Source: Chloroflexota bacterium (GTDB lineage: Bacteria > Chloroflexota > Anaerolineae > Anaerolineales > VGOW01). Taken from it: a DNA stretch of 64,000 nt. Position 1 is the first letter of the stretch. Every line of letters begins with the position of its first letter. The notes under the pieces were generated by a model, which saw only the letters and a program-made list of their open reading frames with translations, was not told the DNA's origin and searched no databases. The stretch lies in NCBI GenBank assembly GCA_016197225.1, contig JACPWC010000126.1:1-64000 (forward strand), given 5' to 3'. The position numbers and the translations under genes were made by a program. Below, one piece after another: positions 55,736-63,484 of this stretch.

Positions 55736-57137
55736 GATCCTGCTCCAGCATCATCAGTTGGCTCGGATTTTGATTCGTTTCACGCGCCAACAATGACACG
55801 ACTGCGCCGTGACAGTTGAAACCCTGACAACGCCCTTGCAGAACACGGGTGCGCCGCCTCAAGCCGTCCACCGTTCGCGCTGGAATAACCGTTCGAGTCG
55901 CGGCCAGAATTTCGCCAAGCGTCACACGCTCGCAATGGCAAACAATCTGACCATAGGTTGGGTTGGCCGCGATCATCTCGGCTGATTGATACGGGCGCGT
56001 GGCTGCTTCGCCAATGTTCGGCATGCGAATTGATTTGAATTGCAGCTTGGGCTTCAATGTAAGCCCTGCCTCTTGCAGAAGTCCGGCCACATATTCCGCG
56101 ATGCCGAGTGAGGCCGACACGCCCGTGGAGCGGATGCCGCCCACGCACACGTAGCGTTGTCCGGCGTGCAACCGAATTTGATAGTCGCTATGCTCGGTGG
56201 CGGCGCGCAGTCCGGCGTAAGTAGCCGTCACTTCTTCGTTCAGCAACTCAGGTAGAATGGCCCGGCCTTTCTCCAACAACGTCTGCAAGCCGCTGGCGCT
56301 TGTGCTTGTGGCGGTCTTGTCGGGCAGGTCTTCGGCAGTAGGGCCGAGCAGAACGTTGCCGTACACGGTTGGGCTGATGAGGACGCCTTTGGTTTTGGCA
56401 GTAGGGACAGGCAACAAAATGTGATTGATCAGCGAGCGGGCGAATTTGTCGAAGACGATCAGCTCGCCCCGGCGCGGAGTGACGATGAAATCATGATGAC
56501 CCAGCAGGCGATCAATCTCATCTGAATAGAGTCCGGCGGCGTTGATGATCCAGCGGCACTCGACACTGCCGCCCGGCCCGCCGAGGACGTGGAAGCCGTC
56601 TCGTGACTGGATGGCCTTCACCGAATGATTCAGTTTGAGTGTTATGCCGTTGACAACGGCTTGGGTGGCGCAAGCCAGCGGAACGGTGTAGGTGCAAAGC
56701 ACGTGCTCACCAGGGACAAGCATGCCGCCCAGCGCGCCGGGGCCGAGGCGAGGTTCAAGGCGGTAGACTTCGTCGGCGGCAATTAAATATACGTCGGCGA
56801 CCCCGTTTTGTTTGGCTTTATCGAGCAGGGCGGGCAGAGTCGCAAGTTGCTCTTCGCTCCAGGCGATCAGCAATCCGCCCGTGCGCTCAATGGGAATGCC
56901 GGCCTCGGGCGCAAACTGCTCCATGAGGGCGTAACTGCGGCGCATGAGCCGCGCTTCGAGCGAGCCGGGCTTGGCGTCAAAGCCGGTGTGCCAGATGGCA
57001 GTGCTGGCTTTGGACGTGCCCATGCCCACGTCGGGCGCGGCTTCGAGGAGGGCAATGTTTAGTTCGTAACGGGAAAGTTCGCGGGCAATCGCCGAGCCAA
57101 CTGCGCCCCCGCCGATGACGGCGACATCGTAGATCAT
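55725..57137 (-). CDS. GlpA-like glycerol-3-phosphate dehydrogenase with [2Fe-2S] domain
   Basis: A 470-residue FAD protein of the DAO fold. It begins MIYDVAVIGGGAVGSAIARE and has IINAAGLYSDEIDRLLG, RRGELIVFDKFARSLINHIL, YAGLRAATEHSDYQIR and CVGGIRSTGVSASLGIAEYV. A C-terminal BFD-like domain carries four cysteines in IVCHCERVTLGEI and GRCQGFNCHGAV for an iron-sulphur cluster, as in anaerobic GlpA. The ATG at 57137 overlaps the stop of the kinase gene (ATGA). With its neighbours it would oxidise glycerol-3-phosphate to dihydroxyacetone phosphate. Confidence 0.88.
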   Translation of the reverse strand: MIYDVAVIGGGAVGSAIARELSRYELNIALLEAAPDVGMGTSKASTAIWHTGFDAKPGSLEARLMRRSYALMEQFAPEAGIPIERTGGLLIAWSEEQLATLPALLDKAKQNGVADVYLIAADEVYRLEPRLGPGALGGMLVPGEHVLCTYTVPLACATQAVVNGITLKLNHSVKAIQSRDGFHVLGGPGGSVECRWIINAAGLYSDEIDRLLGHHDFIVTPRRGELIVFDKFARSLINHILLPVPTAKTKGVLISPTVYGNVLLGPTAEDLPDKTATSTSASGLQTLLEKGRAILPELLNEEVTATYAGLRAATEHSDYQIRLHAGQRYVCVGGIRSTGVSASLGIAEYVAGLLQEAGLTLKPKLQFKSIRMPNIGEAATRPYQSAEMIAANPTYGQIVCHCERVTLGEILAATRTVIPARTVDGLRRRTRVLQGRCQGFNCHGAVVSLLARETNQNPSQLMMLEQDHVA

Positions 57138-58606
57138 GCCCAACCGTGATAGCGCCCGAGGGCCGCCAGCGCCTTTCCCCATCGTTCCAGCCGTCGCTGA
57201 CGTTCACCGTCGTCTATTTTTGGGCGATACACCGCCTCGGCCTGCCAGCGGGCGGCCAGCTCTTCGAGTGAGAGGCCGAGGGCCGAATGCCCGGCCAGGT
57301 TGGCAATGCCAATGGCCGTCGCTTCACGGGCGGCAGACACGCGGACTTCGAGGTTCAACAAGTCGGCGATGGCCTGCATGAGATACGGATTGCCCGACGG
57401 GCCGCCATCTACTTTAAGATGTGCCGGCGACTGACCCGCGTCCTGGGCCATGGCCGTCACCACTTCGTAAACGCGGCAGGCGATGCCATCGAGGGTGGCG
57501 CGGGCGATGTCGGCGGGCGCCGTTCCACGGCTGAGACCGAAGATCGCGCCGCGAGCATCGGCCCGCCAGTGCGGGGCGGCTAAACCCTGCAAGGACGGCA
57601 CAAAGACAACGTCAGAGTCTGTGGATTGAGAGGCGGCCTCGGCGCTGGCGGCTACGTTCGGCAGGAGGCGCAGGCTTTCGGCGATCCACTGCACCGCCGA
57701 GCCGGTGACAAAGATGCCGCCGTCGAAGGCGTAGGCCGTCTGGTCGCCGAAGCGCCAGGCGACGGTGGTGAGCAGGCCGTTGTTCGAGAGGCGCATCTCG
57801 CCGCCGATGTTCATGAGCAGGAAACTGCCGGTGCCAAAGGTGCATTTCATCTCGCCGGGCTTGAAGCATGCTTGGCCGAACAACGCCGCCTGCTGGTCAA
57901 CAAGCAGAGCGTGCAATGGCAAAGGTTTGCCGACGCCAAAATCAAGATCGCCTGCGTGCCCCGCCGAGGGGACTACTTTGGGCAAGATGGATCGGTTAGC
58001 GCCGAAGAGCGAAAGCAGATCGTCATCCCAGTCAAAACGATTGGCGTCGAACAACAGGGTGCGTGAGGCGGTGGAGGGATCGGTGAGGTGCAATTTGCCG
58101 CCGCTGAGATTCCAAATCACCCAGGTCTCGGTGGTGCCAAAGCGGGCGCGGCCACTTTGCACAGCGTCGCGCAAGGCCGGGTCTTGTTCCAGGGCATAAC
58201 GCAATTTGGGCGCAGAAAAATAACTGTCGAGGAGCAGGCCGGTCTTGCGGCGCAGGGCGTTGTGATCAACCTGACTGGCGATGGCTTCGCATACCGAGAC
58301 GCCGCGCTTGTCCTGCCAGACGATGGCCGGGGTGAGGGGCTGGCCGGTGTCGGCGTCCCAGACGACGAATGTTTCGCCCTGGTTGTCAAAGCCGACGGCG
58401 GCAATTTCGTATTTTTCAATCAGTGGCGCGACGGCTTCGCGCACCGTCCTCACAATATCGTCCGGCTCTTGTTCCACCCAGCCCGGTTGCGGGAAGCGGG
58501 CGGGCAATTGCACCGAGTTCTTGGCGACGAGGCGGCCAGTGTCAGAAGCGACGAGGACGGCGGTGGTTTGGGTGGTGCCCTGGTCAATGCCGAGAAGGTG
58601 GGGCAT
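57134..58606 (-). CDS. glpK: FGGY-family glycerol kinase
   Basis: A 490-residue sugar kinase-fold protein. It has LGIDQGTTQTTAVLVASDTG, GWVEQEPDDIVRTVREAV, VGFDNQGETFVVWDADTGQP, FGTGSFLLMNIG and KVDGGPSGNPYLMQAIADLL, which fit glycerol kinase. Glycerol kinases usually read NQRET; here it is NQGET, so substrate preference may differ. The GlpA-like neighbour supports glycerol. The ATG at 58606 lacks a clear ribosome binding site and is preceded by a palindromic element. Confidence 0.85.
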   Translation of the reverse strand: MPHLLGIDQGTTQTTAVLVASDTGRLVAKNSVQLPARFPQPGWVEQEPDDIVRTVREAVAPLIEKYEIAAVGFDNQGETFVVWDADTGQPLTPAIVWQDKRGVSVCEAIASQVDHNALRRKTGLLLDSYFSAPKLRYALEQDPALRDAVQSGRARFGTTETWVIWNLSGGKLHLTDPSTASRTLLFDANRFDWDDDLLSLFGANRSILPKVVPSAGHAGDLDFGVGKPLPLHALLVDQQAALFGQACFKPGEMKCTFGTGSFLLMNIGGEMRLSNNGLLTTVAWRFGDQTAYAFDGGIFVTGSAVQWIAESLRLLPNVAASAEAASQSTDSDVVFVPSLQGLAAPHWRADARGAIFGLSRGTAPADIARATLDGIACRVYEVVTAMAQDAGQSPAHLKVDGGPSGNPYLMQAIADLLNLEVRVSAAREATAIGIANLAGHSALGLSLEELAARWQAEAVYRPKIDDGERQRRLERWGKALAALGRYHGWA

Positions 58607-58615
58607 GGAATAAAA

Positions 58616-58672
58616 AGAGGATTGGAGAATCAGAGAATTGGTTGACGCCAATCCTCAATTCTCCAATCCTCT
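58616..58672. repeat. ATTGGAG/ATTAGAG hairpin, copy 2 (permease-glpK)
   Basis: Fifteen-base outer arms (58616-58630 and 58658-58672) are exact complements. An inner ATTGG-TTGACG-CCAAT hairpin sits in the loop. It fills most of the gap before glpK. Confidence 0.8.
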
Positions 58673-58707
58673 AATTGCTCACAAAGCGCGCGACAGACGG
58701 AGGGCAA

Positions 58708-60282
58708 TCAGTCAGCCGCGCTATCTTTATACTTGGCTTCAATATCCGAGATCATCTTCTGGCGTTGCTCGATCTTATCGCCCATCGGCACACCCTCAAA
58801 GCGGTTGCGTTCAAGGGCATACCACAAAATGACCATGACTACGATCATGCCAACTGTGAGATAGAACACCTTCTCGTTAGGCGGGAAGAAACCGGTAATG
58901 GCCAGCACAATGCCGCCCAACACGGCAATCACCGCATTGGGTTTAGACCATGCTCCAAGGTTGAAAGGCCCTTTCTCTTTCCAGGTTTTGCCTTCGGCAA
59001 GGAAGCCGGCCGCGATTGGCATCACGTATGATAGATAGAGGAACACGGCGCAACCTGTAGCCAATACAAAGAAGGCGTTGCCGTAGAGTGTGGAAACCCA
59101 AGCTAATACGATGCTGGTCCAAATCGCATAGGTGGGTGTGCGATATTGCGTGCTCACATGTGAGAGGACATTTGAGAAGGGCAGGCCGCCGTCGCGGGCA
59201 AAGGCAAACATCATGCGGGAGCAAGAGGTCAGGCCGGCCAAAGCACACAGGTAGTTGGAAACCGTCAAGCCAATGCTAAGGATAATCCGTAGCCAACCCG
59301 GCATTTTAGAGGCGTCATACAAGTAGAACCATGAATTGCCGCCTGTGGCCGCGCCCTCAGCTATGTTAGGCATCACCAGCACGAATGTGGAAACCATTAC
59401 AAATCCAAAGATCCATGACCACAAAACAGCTGACCACATACCCTTTGGCACGTTGACCTGCGCGTCGCGCGTCTCCTCTGAGGTATGCGCCGACGCATCA
59501 AAGCCGGTGATGGTATATAACACAAACAGCAAGCCGAGCAGGAAGGCAAAGACACTTGCTTCTGTGCGCACCGGGAAATAAGAGCCGCCGGCTGGGCCTG
59601 TGTAGTTTGTGAATGCGAAGAGGCGTGAGAAATCCAACGACACAGGTGAGTAAATCAGCAGGGTGCCCGTCAACAGGATGGCGACCACAAAGATCAGGTA
59701 ACCGCTGAAATCCGTCAATATGGTAGTGAGTTTGATGCCATAGTGATTTAACAGCGCCTGTGAAATCAGTATGCCGGCGATAAAAATCGTCTGCCACATG
59801 TCAATGACAAAGCCGGGAGTGATAGTAAGCACCCAACTCGAAAAATCCAGGTTGGGAAACATCGGCGTCAAAATCAACGGTTTAAGGAACAGAGCATAGA
59901 CGCCCCAGTCAACCGACGAAACCACAAAGATTAAGCCTAACAGGTTGAACCACGCCGTTGCCCATCCCCATGCTTTTCCGCCCAGAATGGACCCCCAATG
60001 ATATAGGCCGCCGGCGGTTGGGTAAGCGGAGGCAATTTGCCCCATCCCGAAGGCGACAATCATGGCAACGGCGCCTCCGAAGAGCCAGCCTATAGAAACG
60101 GAAAAACCGCCGCCGGCGCTCAAGGCAGCAGGAAAGGCTGTGATGCCGCCCGCCAGAATACAGATGATCGAGAAGGAAATCGCGAAATTCGAGAACAGGC
60201 TCATCCGGCGAGCCAGTTCCTGGGCATAGCCCATCTTATGCAAATGTTTCTTATCGTCCTCAAGGTGTGTTTGACCCGACAT
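58708..60282 (-). CDS. APC-family amino acid/amine permease
   Basis: A 524-residue transporter with about 12 membrane helices. The N-terminal signature ISFSIICILAGGITAFPAAL, QIASAYPTAGGLYHWGSILG, the motif GFDASAHTSEETRDAQ near 265, and NYLCALAGLTSCSRMMFAFA place it in the ACT branch of the APC superfamily. This branch carries amino acids, GABA, choline or ethanolamine. Its place between eutA and glpK suggests ethanolamine uptake (inference). AGGAG precedes the ATG at 60282. The leader holds hairpins and a terminator. Confidence 0.9.
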   Translation of the reverse strand: MSGQTHLEDDKKHLHKMGYAQELARRMSLFSNFAISFSIICILAGGITAFPAALSAGGGFSVSIGWLFGGAVAMIVAFGMGQIASAYPTAGGLYHWGSILGGKAWGWATAWFNLLGLIFVVSSVDWGVYALFLKPLILTPMFPNLDFSSWVLTITPGFVIDMWQTIFIAGILISQALLNHYGIKLTTILTDFSGYLIFVVAILLTGTLLIYSPVSLDFSRLFAFTNYTGPAGGSYFPVRTEASVFAFLLGLLFVLYTITGFDASAHTSEETRDAQVNVPKGMWSAVLWSWIFGFVMVSTFVLVMPNIAEGAATGGNSWFYLYDASKMPGWLRIILSIGLTVSNYLCALAGLTSCSRMMFAFARDGGLPFSNVLSHVSTQYRTPTYAIWTSIVLAWVSTLYGNAFFVLATGCAVFLYLSYVMPIAAGFLAEGKTWKEKGPFNLGAWSKPNAVIAVLGGIVLAITGFFPPNEKVFYLTVGMIVVMVILWYALERNRFEGVPMGDKIEQRQKMISDIEAKYKDSAAD

Positions 60283-60348
60283 GTAACAATTCTCCTCTCA
60301 AGATTAGTAATTTGGTTTACACGCAATCGCGTGAGCTACCCAGCCCCC

Positions 60349-60395
60349 AAAAAAACAGCGCCGTTCGGCCCGCCAAAGAGCGGGGAACAGGCGCT
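60349..60395 (-). terminator. Intrinsic terminator in the permease leader
   Basis: On the minus strand AGCGCC and GGCGCT enclose a second hairpin (CCCGC and GCGGG in plus-strand reading) and are followed by seven T. It lies 67 bases before the permease start and about 160 after eutA, so it either ends the eutA transcript or attenuates the permease. Confidence 0.75.
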
Positions 60396-60475
60396 GTGTC
60401 AGGTGGCGGCCTTTGTCCCGGCGCAAGGCGCCGAAGAGGCCGCAAAACATACCCGGCACCAGAATGGCCGGGAAC
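60396..60475 (-). promoter_or_regulatory. Folded RNA region upstream of the permease terminator
   Basis: In transcript order: CCCGGC paired with GCCGGG (60455-60475), then an outer helix GCGGCC/GGCCGC with an inner GGCGC-CTT-GCGCC (about 60406-60443), then the terminator. Two stable helices ahead of a terminator resemble a riboswitch or attenuator. I cannot match a known class; it lacks an obvious ANTAR-target pair. Confidence 0.4.
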
Positions 60476-60554
60476 CAATAAAAGATAAATGTCCCATTAT
60501 TGCCATTAATAACCCCACGCTTGGGGAATAGTGACGGCAGAAGAAAACAAGGCC

Positions 60555-61994
60555 CTAATGATAGAAAATCAACGTCTTCACGCTCAACGGCACTACCCGC
60601 CCGTCCATCATCGGCGCACCCACGTCAATGTAGTCGCCCTCCTGCAGGCCCACCTGGTCAATCACCAGCAGGGGCCGGTCGGGGGCCATGGCCTTCACCG
60701 TCTGGCCCAGCGCCTGGGCGTAATCGTGCTCAATAATAGCCACCAGCGGGCGGCCTTCAGGCAGAGTCCGGGCGAACTCGGCCAGGCCGGTGGCAAGCTG
60801 GAGAAGCAGGGAATAATTTAGCGATTGATCCAGTTCGAGGGCGACGGCAAAATTGTCCGTAGCCGGATTCACGTCCCAGCGGCGAACGGCGTCGGCAATG
60901 GAGGCCGCCATTTGTAGGGGCGGCATCCCGGTGTTCATCACCGGCCTGATCACCGGCAGGTTCTTCATCGGCAAAATCTCGCGCTCGGCCCAGATCGTCG
61001 AACCGGACAGGGTGACGGTTTGCGAACTTGCGCCCAGCACGGTAGCCCTCAGCGTCTCTGCCGGTTTGACCGTCTCGTACGTTTTGATCACCGGGTGCTC
61101 GCGCAGCGACTCGGCCAACAGCGGCCCCACGTCGTCGTGGAGGGTGGCGTCGTCAACCGAGCGAATCGAAATCGGGCTGTAAAAGTAATGGCCGATGCCG
61201 CCCGACAGCATGAGCACCGTGCCTTTGCCGGAGACGGGCGCGGGCGGGGTGAGATACAGCTTTTGGGCCAGAGGCGACCCCGTTCCTTCGATCAGCTCGA
61301 CAGTGAGATCGGCCATGCGGTCGGTGAAGCGTTTCAAGTCGGCCAGCGACGGCGCACTCCCCGTGACCAATCTCAAACCACAGTCTTCCAGAATGTGCTT
61401 TGCCGGTTCGGCGATGTGCCGCACCCGGCCCGTGCTGTGCTCAACTTCCAGGATGCGCCCGCCGTAGTTCATGGCCGCCGCCGCCACCAGCGCCCCGGCG
61501 TTGAACAGGGCCGAGTTGGCGCTCCCGCCGCCAATATCAATGCTGATTACTTTGCAGAAGTGTCGTTTGGAATAATCGGTTGCGCCCGCGCCGCGCCCGG
61601 CGATAAGCGACTCCAGATGCGGCCCGGCCACTGTCACCACAAACTCGCCGGCCAGCCCGCCCAGCCCGCGCAAAATTTCGTCGGCGTTCTTCTTCTTGGC
61701 CGTCTCGCCGGTGATGATGACGGCGCCGGTTTCGATCTGTTTTGGGTCAACGCCTGCCGCCGCATACTCGCGCTTCACCAGGTCGGTCAGGCGGACTACA
61801 TCAATCGTCTCGCGGTCGGCCAGTGGAGTAAAAGTAATTGGGGATTGGTAGATGACGGATTTGTCGGTGATGCCGATGCGTGGAATCTGGCCGGGGCGCG
61901 AGGTGTCGGCGAGGATGAGGCGCGAGAAGACGAGTTGCGTCGTCGTCGTGCCAACGTCAATGCCAACGCTGAGGACGGAACGGGAGTCGGGCAT
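60555..61994 (-). CDS. eutA: Ethanolamine ammonia-lyase reactivating factor EutA
   Basis: An ATP-dependent factor that swaps damaged cobalamin out of the lyase. Its 479 residues start with an actin-like fold: SVGIDVGTTTTQLVFSRL, VIITGETAKKKNADEILRGL, VISIDIGGGSANSALFNAG and VLMLSGGIGHYFYSPI. The C-terminal half (PLVAIIEHDYAQALGQTVKA, DYIDVGAPMMDGRVVPLSVK) is typical of EutA. It is upstream of the permease, rather than next to eutB as in enterics. Confidence 0.95.
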   Translation of the reverse strand: MPDSRSVLSVGIDVGTTTTQLVFSRLILADTSRPGQIPRIGITDKSVIYQSPITFTPLADRETIDVVRLTDLVKREYAAAGVDPKQIETGAVIITGETAKKKNADEILRGLGGLAGEFVVTVAGPHLESLIAGRGAGATDYSKRHFCKVISIDIGGGSANSALFNAGALVAAAAMNYGGRILEVEHSTGRVRHIAEPAKHILEDCGLRLVTGSAPSLADLKRFTDRMADLTVELIEGTGSPLAQKLYLTPPAPVSGKGTVLMLSGGIGHYFYSPISIRSVDDATLHDDVGPLLAESLREHPVIKTYETVKPAETLRATVLGASSQTVTLSGSTIWAEREILPMKNLPVIRPVMNTGMPPLQMAASIADAVRRWDVNPATDNFAVALELDQSLNYSLLLQLATGLAEFARTLPEGRPLVAIIEHDYAQALGQTVKAMAPDRPLLVIDQVGLQEGDYIDVGAPMMDGRVVPLSVKTLIFYH

Positions 61995-62007
61995 GGTTCA
62001 GAGATTG

Positions 62008-62055
62008 GAGATTAGAGAATTGGAGATTGGAGGCAATCTCCAATTCTCTAATCTC
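62008..62055. repeat. ATTGGAG/ATTAGAG hairpin, copy 3 (before eutA)
   Basis: Perfect 21-base arms (62008-62028 and 62035-62055) flank six bases. The distal arm contains the TAG stop (62048-62050) of the upstream membrane protein gene. Confidence 0.85.
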
Positions 62056-63124
62056 TGTTTTTCAGCGCCTGAAGCGCCGCTTCAACTCCGGCGCGCGAGA
62101 CGACGTAGTAGGCAATGGGCGCTTTCTGGCGCACTTCGGAGATGCCGGGCGCAGGCTCGGCGGCCTGTTGAACCCAGCCCTGGTCGTCGGGTGACTTGAG
62201 CAAGTCCAGCGCCAGTTTTTCCAGTTCAGCCAGCGGCAGTTCCACCAGTTTCTTCACCGCCGTTTCGGTCGGCGAATCGGCAGAGGCGGCTGAGGGGATG
62301 GGCGCGGCGGCTGAAACCGTAGTGGAAGTCTCCTTCCGGGCTTTGGCCCTGGCGATCAAATCCACGTATCCCACCCCGCCCAGTTCAAGCACAAAAAGGC
62401 CCAGGTTAATCCGCGCCACTTCCGGCGGCACCTGCGGATCAATCAACTCTTGCAAGTCTTTGAGGCGCGCCTCTTCCGCTTCCGCAGCCAGGTTGGTGCG
62501 AGTTTTGAGGGTGTAAAGAGCCAACTGATACAGTTCCTGAATCGTCGGATACTGCTCGATCAGCCGGTTGGCGACGACCTGGCGAAAGGTGAAAATCTCC
62601 TTGTCAATCTCCTGCCGGCAAAAGTTTTGAAACTGGTCATACAGCCAGCCGAGGTTCAGGGCAATGTCGGAGCCGCCTTCGCCGCCAAACTGCTTGACCA
62701 GCGTGAACTTGGTGCGAATTAACGCCGGGAAGCCCACGCCGACGCTGATCGCCAGGAGAAACGGATCGGTGTCGGGCATGTAGGCCCGGACGGCGACGTA
62801 GGCCAGCGCCGCCACCGCCGTGTTGAGCAGGATCAAATACATGCCCCAGCGCGCAATAATGGCCTCCCGCCACAAATCCTTGTACGACGCTAACTCGGTC
62901 ACGCCTACGCCCGCGCCCAGAACGGCGGCGCTGGCCAGAGGCCACAAGAGCGCCAACAGCGCCCGGCCCTGCTCCTGAATCAGAAGCACGAGCGCCACCG
63001 GTTGCGGATCCAACCGCTCCAGCGGAAAGGCGAAAAAAATCGCCGCCGTTCCGAGGAGGATTCCCCAGAACGCCGACGCAAAACTGAATCGAAACGGCTG
63101 ACGAAGGTTACGGACTTCCATCAT
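62048..63124 (-). CDS. Membrane protein of unknown function, first in the eut run
   Basis: About 358 residues. Four hydrophobic helices lie in the first 150 residues (FWGILLGTAAIFFAFPL, LALLWPLASAAVLGAGVGV, MYLILLNTAVAALAYVAV, FLLAISVGVGFPALIRT). A soluble helical C-terminal half follows, with an Ala/Ser/Thr-rich linker near 255-275 and a final small domain (APIAYYVVSRAGVEAALQAL). I do not recognise a family. The last codons and TAG stop are supplied by the palindromic element. Start at ATG 63124 or 63121; both lack a strong ribosome binding site. Confidence 0.7.
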   Translation of the reverse strand: MMEVRNLRQPFRFSFASAFWGILLGTAAIFFAFPLERLDPQPVALVLLIQEQGRALLALLWPLASAAVLGAGVGVTELASYKDLWREAIIARWGMYLILLNTAVAALAYVAVRAYMPDTDPFLLAISVGVGFPALIRTKFTLVKQFGGEGGSDIALNLGWLYDQFQNFCRQEIDKEIFTFRQVVANRLIEQYPTIQELYQLALYTLKTRTNLAAEAEEARLKDLQELIDPQVPPEVARINLGLFVLELGGVGYVDLIARAKARKETSTTVSAAAPIPSAASADSPTETAVKKLVELPLAELEKLALDLLKSPDDQGWVQQAAEPAPGISEVRQKAPIAYYVVSRAGVEAALQALKNRD

Positions 63125-63139
63125 CACTCACTCACTTTT

Positions 63140-63203
63140 AGGTGACTGTCACTGGCTCCGAGCGCCCAGAATCTTGCGGTCTTACAGCCAGTGACAGTCA
63201 CCT
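63140..63203. repeat. GTGACTGTCACTGG-type palindrome, copy 2
   Basis: Exact 18-base arms AGGTGACTGTCACTGGCT (63140-63157) and its complement (63186-63203) enclose 28 bases. It is related to the element at 28740-28782. Confidence 0.8.
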
Positions 63204-63211
63204 TATCACTG

Positions 63212-63484
63212 CTACTTGCGCTTAATTTGCTTGAACTGGCTCATCGTCCGTTGGGCATTGGCCAGCACCAGCGCCCCATCCACGCTGTCTGGGTCGTCGC
63301 GGATGACCACGTAACCCCACTCGGCCATCTGGTTGAGCATGCTCCACGTCTCCTTGGGCGAAAGCCCCGTCTCTGCCGAGAGGCGGCTGGGGCTGGCGGC
63401 GCCGGCCTTTTCGATCCAGGCCAGCATCTTCTTTTGGGCATCGTTGAGTTCTTTAGGTTCCATCTGGCTTGCCTCTCCCTTCAT
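63212..63484 (-). CDS. Small winged-helix-like protein
   Basis: A 90-residue protein. ELNDAQKKMLAWIEKAGAAS, PSRLSAETGLSPKETWSMLN and QMAEWGYVVIRDD form a helix-turn-helix followed by a wing, as in MarR or LexA-type small DNA-binding folds. The C-terminal part is basic (FKQIKRK). The ATG at 63484 overlaps the glycosyltransferase stop (ATGA). An inner ATG at 63463 has GGGAGAGG upstream and is an alternative. TATAAT at 63490-63495 could drive a short transcript of this gene alone. Confidence 0.65.
   Translation of the reverse strand: MKGEASQMEPKELNDAQKKMLAWIEKAGAASPSRLSAETGLSPKETWSMLNQMAEWGYVVIRDDPDSVDGALVLANAQRTMSQFKQIKRK

Noticed and set aside
54482-57137. The two flavoproteins as opine or sarcosine oxidase subunits
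   Set aside because: The order kinase, GlpA-like with iron-sulphur tail, FAD oxidoreductase matches glycerol loci better, although the second subunit alone is ambiguous.
60396-60475. ANTAR-protein dual hairpin as in EutV-regulated operons
   Set aside because: The two loops do not show the paired hexaloop pattern with A and G at fixed places, and no ANTAR protein is in the window.
50678-62055. CRISPR array from the ATTGGAG/ATTAGAG repeats
   Set aside because: The copies are kilobases apart, are self-complementary hairpins, and have no regular spacers or cas genes.
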